Positions 58,440 through 64,000 of a stretch of 64,000 bases of DNA are shown one piece after another. The stretch lies in NCBI RefSeq assembly GCF_963678635.1, contig NC_087064.1, positions 43,335,159 through 43,399,158 on the forward strand, read 5' to 3'. Both the position numbers and the translations under genes were made by a program. This stretch comes from Symsagittifera roscoffensis (Eukaryota > Xenacoelomorpha > Acoela > Convolutidae). A model generated the notes under the pieces. It worked only from the letters and a program-made list of their open reading frames with translations, did not search any database and had not been told where the DNA came from. Every line of letters starts with the position of its first letter. Position 1 is the first letter of the stretch.

Positions 58440-59365
58440 AAAGCAGCTTTTCGTTCTATGAAATTGTATGAAAAGCATTTTTCCACATTATGAAATTGTA
58501 TAACTTTTTTGTTTTAAAATTTAAAATTTGTGTTTTATCCGAAACGCATATCAAGGTCATAGAAAAACCCGGAAGTAACTGGCAGGTACCACGCAGATGA
58601 ACGGCATTTGGTGATTTTAGCCATGTATGTTAAATATAAAATTGTCACATGGAATTAAATATCAAAAAAATGAAACTTTTTGTAAATGGCTAGATAATTT
58701 TTAATTTGAAAATTTTGGTGGTTGAGAAAAAAGGTCTGTTTTTTACAAATTTATCTTTATCCTAGCATATGAATCAAAAAAATTATAATCGTGATTTTTA
58801 GATTTTTTGGGTGGAAAGATCATCCTGATCCTTGAATACGTTTTAAACACAAAAAATCGAATTTTGCATGCAATTTTTTTTTATTTCGTAAAGCATGTTT
58901 GCACAAAAGCATGTTTGCAGCCAAAAAAGGGATTAACAATTTTTTATCTCAATTTTGTGTTTTTTTTCTATGAAAAATGCATTTCGTACAATTTCATATA
59001 GGAAAACTATATGATCAGCATTTTTCCGACCAATCTTTTTGACAGTAAGCTGAAAACCCTTTATAAACTCATTTCAAATTGCCCAAATAACGTTTCAATT
59101 GATTTTTGAATTTTCCTATTTTTCTCTAAAAAATTGCTTATCGTACTATTTCTTAAATGAAAATTATATGATAAGCCTTTTTTCGAACAAAACTAAAGTC
59201 ATGTTTTTGATAGTTAAATAGCTCTTTGTCAATGAAAACCTTCATTAACATCATTTGTAATTACTGAAACATGTTTTAAGAGAGATTTTTGAATAAAAAA
59301 CCCTATAACAAAATGCTTATCATACTATTTTCATGGATGAAAATTGTATGATAAATGTTTTTTCA
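58440..59365 (+). repeat. Cluster of short hairpin repeats
   Basis: Near 58455-58510, 58970-59028, 59130-59190 and 59311-59362 the motif AAAATGCTTATCATAC is followed, after about 10-20 bases, by its near-complement GTATGATAAGCATTTT. The last copy is almost a perfect hairpin of about 25-bp arms. Spacing of the last three is 158 and 180 bp. Similar single motifs occur near 39300 and 50110. Confidence 0.6.
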
Positions 59366-59531
59366 TCCAAAACTTTTTATAGTTCTTTTTTTTATATGGC
59401 CAGAAAGCTTCAAATCAGGCAAATAGAACAAAATGCGAATTAAAAGTCTTTAAAACAGTTTTTAAAGTTTTAAAATTTGACAAATTTTCATTCATTTCGT
59501 TTGCTCGGATGAACAATTTTGATTCAAGTTC

Positions 59532-59745
59532 AGGGGCGGATTTAAGATTATCTCGAGGATTGGCTGATTTTCAAAAAAAAATTTTCAAAAAAGGCGTTTT
59601 TAGTCACTTTTTGCAAAAATTTTGACCAAAAACTTGCGCTCCCCCCTTAAAATTAGTATATATTGGTGCCAAAAGCGTCTTTAGAAAAAATTTATGGTCC
59701 GTCACCAAAATTGGATATCTCAAAATAGTACAAAAGGGGGACCAT
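59532..59745 (+). repeat. hAT-like short element (family C)
   Basis: Starts CAGGGGCGGATTTAAGATTA, then TCTCGAGGATTGGC, TTGCGCTCCCCCC, TATTGGTGCC and TCAAAATAGTACAAAAGGGG. Confidence 0.7.
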
Positions 59746-59913
59746 CTAGCAACCTGCTTTTGTTTCAAACTGATGTTAAAATGGCCGTGTGACATTTCTC
59801 ATCACAAGTTAAATTTGATATACTTATTTTGAAAAATATCAGGGACTTAATATTTAATTCATCTATGAGGAATTCAGAAAAAATAGTAGTGACGTGTTTC
59901 ATGATGATGACCT

Positions 59914-62169
59914 TCACATATTCTGTATTATTTCTTGTTCAATAAATTTTGGGTAAGATCCCGACTTCTTAATTGTGAATTCATCAATATTCCTCGCCTT
60001 TGGTACTGAATACTGGGATATTTTGAGTTCTAGCCGTCCAACCACTTCGATATACGCAAAACCGTAGTCGTTGCTCCTGAAGAACGACCATCTGGGTTCC
60101 GGATACCAGAACCCAGGATGAATCTCTCGGTTCCCTGCCGACCCCGACACGAAATGAACCGGGTACTTCGGATCATCATACAAACTGGGATCTGGGACCT
60201 TCTCGAATGTGAAATTATAAATGGGGTACATTCGTTCATAGTTGTGCATGTGACCGTAAATTTGCAAGTCGACTCCCTGTTGGAAGAAAAGATTCTCTAG
60301 GTTGTAGTACTTATTTTGGTACCCAGTTCTGATGAGGTTGTCGGGTCTGCAGTCTCCGTAGTGTTGACTGCTGCAATACATGGGACGGTGTCCCACTGCT
60401 ATTATCCAGGGTTGATTCTCTCTATTAGCTTGTAGATTGGCAGTTTTGAGATCTTCAACAAGCCAGTTGTACTGCGTCTAAAAAATTGCAAATTTCCATC
60501 GATGCTTGCTAATTTGAAGAAAAAATAGAACTGAAAGTGCGTCAAAAAGTCCTTTTTATTCATTGCAAAAATTGAAACTACAATTCGAAAAGGATTGAAA
60601 AATTTTGAACCTGAATTTGAGCCGTGCCGAATTGACTATTGTAGTAAAACTCAGTATTAAACATCACCAAATGAATCGGACCAATGTTATAACTGTGGAA
60701 AAACACGTTCGGAGGCGGCGAAGTGAATCGATTTCTGTACTCGGAAAAGTTGTTTTTCGTCTCATGGTTTCCTGGAATCACACTGTACGCATATCGAGCT
60801 GCAATTGGTTGAATTAAGTTCATGAAGGCGTCTCCACGTGCCCCCATCAGTTCGTGTAAGTCGTACGCGAAGTCGCCAATGTGCCAAATGACGTCATATT
60901 TTCGTTTTTGCCCTTCTTGTTCCAGTTTGTCGAGTGCGACGTGGTTTTTGAGACCCAAGTCTCCGAACACTGCAATTTTGGGCTTGTAGTTTTCATTGGG
61001 AGGAAAAGTTCGGAAGCTGAATTTCCCACTATTCAGGATTCCGTTTGACACGTAGTACTCTGCAACAGGGAAAATCTTTTACTGGATAAAATATGAAAAA
61101 TGAAAAAAAAAAAACAATCGTTCATCGTTTAGATCAAAAACTGATGAATGGAGATTTAATAATTATACATATTTTTCACTTTCATCCTGTGGGTGGATGC
61201 AAAAAGTTTCAATTTAAGGAACAAATAATTGGGGGTTCTGATTGAACACAGCAGCCTATTCATGTAGTCCTTCTCGTCTGTGGGCTACAATTTGTTTCGG
61301 AACAGTAACTTTCCATAGACAGTGTCTGGTTTGAGTGGCTCCATAGTGGCCCTGAACACATAGCTGGTCCTGTGCAGGTCACTGTTGTCACTGTCGTAGT
61401 GATCCACTGTGGTCACAGTGGCATTGGCTGTCATCCAATCAGAAGACGAGAGCTTAAATGTCACTGACCCTTCTCCGAAGAACACTACTGTAGTCCACGT
61501 CACAAACATCGAGGACAGGTTTCCTGGGAAACACAGACCACATTTAGATTAAAATTTAAAGAAAATTGGAAATAAACTCGATATCAACTCACATAGTTTA
61601 TTGATTAGGCTTGCAATCGTCTCATTTTTACATTTTTCATATGGCCAGTTGTCAATTACAACATTTCAAGAAAAAATGAACGGCAACATCCGCGCTTTTC
61701 AGCATTACGAGGCCAAACTGTGCATTTTGTGCATTGTAAGCGGACTCCGCAACAAGGACGCTCCCTTTGTTCTTCTTTGGCTCTTTCATTTTCTTTGATC
61801 GTTCCGGCAAAGTTTTAACATGTTTTAAGACTTGTCTCTGGAATCCAGGAACATAAAGACACAAAATTGTGCGCCTATCCAGTGCACAGTTTGGCCTCGT
61901 AATGAGCTCCCGGCAAAGAATCGATACTTCGCCTATGATTAAGAGTGCACATCAGTTTTAATTAATTTTCTGGGCTAAGAAATGATGCCTCACCTTCAAG
62001 CATCGAGCGACACTTCGATGACCTTTAAATTCATTATGCTAACCTAACCTGTATATGAGATGTGAATTTGCTCCGGTCCATGGTACCTCACCACCGGTTG
62101 TACGGGCGTTGAATGCGACAGCTGCAGGAAGAGCGCGACCAGAACTGAATAACCAACTAGCTTAACCAT
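59914..62169 (-). CDS. ACP7: Purple acid phosphatase, ACP7-like, complete (4 exons, 447 aa)
   Basis: Exons: 62049-62169, 61314-61523, 60611-61059, 59914-60477; 1,344 bp, 447 codons plus stop. MVKLVGYSVLVALFLQLSHS is a likely signal peptide, so the enzyme is probably secreted or lysosomal. A fibronectin-like N domain (EQIHISYTG, FVTWTT) is followed by the metallophosphatase domain. All five metal-binding blocks are present: FGDLG, GDFAY, PGNHE, AVGHRPMYC and GHMHNYERMYPIYN. Human ACP7 is 438 aa, so the length fits. It hydrolyses phosphate monoesters with a two-metal centre; the natural substrate is unknown. The join of exons 2 and 3 is unusual. Ending exon 2 at 61314 gives DTVYEYYVSNG, which fits the family T-X-Y-X-Y-X-V pattern but needs a GA donor. 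A canonical alternative (end at 61321, exon 3 from 61057) also keeps frame but shortens the conserved strand by three residues. Confidence 0.93.
61308..61313 (-). other. Possible GA splice donor of ACP7 exon 2
   Basis: The bases GAAAGT follow GTCTATG. This is the GTAAGT consensus with A at position 2. Chosen because the protein join fits the family best; a weak GT donor (ACT then GTCTAT) paired with an acceptor two bases later is the alternative. Confidence 0.45.
61708..61899. mobile_element. 192-bp MITE with CGAGGCCAAACTGTGCA ends, in ACP7 intron 1
   Basis: Inverted ends of at least 17 bp (CGAGGCCAAACTGTGCA and its complement), both flanked by TA. No coding capacity. A solo end of the same family is at 10558. 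Confidence 0.82.
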
Positions 62170-62207
62170 CTTTGGAGAATTGTAGTGATGGTTCATTTTT
62201 ACAGCAG

Positions 62208-62213
62208 TTTATA
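62208..62213 (-). promoter_or_regulatory. Candidate TATA box of ACP7
   Basis: TATAAA on the minus strand, 39-44 bases before the ATG. If used, the 5' UTR would be only about 10 bases, so it is a candidate only. Confidence 0.4.
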
Positions 62214-64000
62214 CCCTCAGTTTTGATTTTGAGTTTTTATGGGTTCTTGTTATTGGAAATTAAGACGCCAATTTTTAATTTCTAGCGCGTTCAATTTCGC
62301 GCTCGTTTAATTTCGGTTCGCTTGAGTTTGTTTGCATTGGCCAATTGTTGTTTTCCCTGTGGACTTAAATTAATTTACTCAGATGGTCAGGTCACCATCT
62401 GATTATTCTTTCATTAAGTTTTGGTCAAAAATCGACGACCCATTTCATCCAATTATTTAGATCTACTTTATGACATTTACAGCAAATAAGACCGAGAACT
62501 TAATTGTTAAAGATAAAAGCGGAAAAAGCATTGGAGCTATTTATATTTTTGTATCTAACAACTGAAAACTTTCAGCGGGACAAAATACTAGAAATGTACA
62601 AAATCATTCATAGTTAAGGAAAAATCGGACCTTGAAATGCGGATTTTTCCACTCACGGTTTTGGATTTAATGTTATTGCTTACTGCGAATGTTCCATCAA
62701 AATTATTTTCGACTTGAAATTACAAAATGAGCTTCTTGATATGACACTATGCTCTGCTAGTGCATTTAATTTTTTTTAGGTCTTATAACCATATATCCCA
62801 TGTTAATGTTTTTGTGCTGCTTTTGAATTCTCTGTCACAAGCAATCGTTTCTCTCCAACTTTTTGACCAAAAAAAACAAGTTCGGGGTATGTGGCGATGT
62901 TTAAAGTATTACAAGTTTATTATTTCAATAAAAAATAATTATAACGTACTAATTTATGAGTACTATGATGTCTTCTTCATTCCCATCTAACAAAAAAATC
63001 CGTAAAGGTGCTCATTGAAAACATGACAGTGATATTGACCGTCATGACATTTATGTTCTTGCGATTGCTTCCTTTTCAATAAATAATGCAAGGCAGGCAG
63101 TTGTAGAATCATTTTGAGCCATATTTCTTTTACTTATTTTGATTTTGAAAATTGATCGATTTGATTTTTTCAGAGGAAACGTACCCTTCACACAGTTGGA
63201 AAGAGTAGTGAACAAAAGTTAACCGAAAAAAAACTGACTTATTTGAAAAAAATTATAATTTTTGAGTTTGAAAGAACAAAAATATGCTCTTAGCACTCTT
63301 AAGACTTAACAAACATTTTCTGATTGATCATTTTTTTTGAGAAAATTAACCCATTTCGACCAAAGCGGATTAATAGGTAAAATCGTTGTTTCGCTGTGAA
63401 TTCTGATAATTGCTTTCCATTTTCCAAATTAGAAGTCAATCACTTGTTCGTGAGTATCGTCACACTTTTACTGTTCGATAGTGGGGTTGGCCGTCCTCTT
63501 AACAAAGGAAATGCAGTGAAAATAATGCAGTGAAAGTCAAACCGCGAAAAATCAAACGTATCTTAGCAAATTGAAAGTTTTTTTTTGCTACAAAAACAAA
63601 ATATCACTAAGACCTATATAGGAGTACTCACTACGTTCATTACTCTTGGCAATTTATTATTCTTCGACAATATTAAGTTTAACACGAATTGGTCACAATT
63701 TATGCACAACAAATTAGCTGGTGACCGATTGAAAACTCGACACACCATTTTTCAGCATGATAAAGTGAAAAAGGAATTTCGCATTTAAAACGCTCCATTT
63801 CTAGTTCAAAGTCTATTTGATTTGAGAAAGGCTTCCATGGTTACAAAACAAAGCAAAGACAACATTGCGCTGTGTTTTTGCCATCTGCGCCAAAAGAAAG
63901 GGGAAAAACTCAATTATTAATATTTCAATATGTTCTTTTTGCTTTCAGCTAAAATGCACATTTAGTTACCTTTTTGCGTTCAGCCAATCGCTCATTTCCT
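62214..64000. other. Region upstream of ACP7, no gene recognised
   Basis: AT-rich DNA to the right edge. Open frames are short and show no recognisable family. Confidence 0.4.

Overview
The window is nuclear DNA of a multicellular animal, most likely an invertebrate. Coding exons are GC-richer islands in AT-rich introns and spacers, splice signals are eukaryotic, and all four host genes belong to animal families. I cannot fix the phylum. From left to right: the 5' part of an ARMC3-like armadillo-repeat gene on the minus strand (239-1784, running off the left edge); a 6.6 kb Ty3/Gypsy LTR retrotransposon on the plus strand (2297-8884) with 213-bp LTRs, a 5-bp target duplication and one in-frame stop in gag-pol; the 5' half of a TRPC-type cation channel gene on the plus strand (12672-30560, six exons), which stops at an exon boundary 380 bp before a run of 200 N (30941-31140); a complete 18-exon choline-transporter-like (SLC44) gene on the minus strand (32658-57218); and a complete 4-exon purple acid phosphatase (ACP7-like) gene on the minus strand (59914-62169).

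The exon models were assembled by hand from splice sites, reading phase and family similarity. SLC44 comes to exactly 745 codons plus stop and ACP7 to 447 codons plus stop, with every phase matching. Of the 30 donor sites placed, 27 are GT. Two SLC44 donors must be GC to keep frame, and one ACP7 donor fits the family best as GA.

Most of the rest is repeat DNA. There are three long minisatellites inside introns (22-bp unit at 17.6-18.8 kb, about 30-bp unit with 151-bp higher-order period at 21.2-22.4 kb, 15-bp unit at 33.8-36.1 kb). A tandem array of units with Pol III B-box-like cores lies at 13.6-15.1 kb. A family of short hAT-like elements has at least eight copies. A 733-bp TA-flanked palindrome lies at 45.8-46.5 kb, and a decayed LINE at 52.0-55.0 kb. 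Several other repeat families appear to have no name I recognise.

The four host genes are not functionally linked as far as the sequence shows: ARMC3 is a ciliary/flagellar-type armadillo protein, TRPC a plasma-membrane cation channel, SLC44 a choline-family membrane transporter, ACP7 a secreted metallophosphatase. The most interesting unexplained signals are a shared CCTCGACCCGGG-type end motif on otherwise different minisatellites, the non-GT donors, a retroelement start codon built from the LTR/primer-site junction, and the loss of the channel half of TRPC at an assembly gap.
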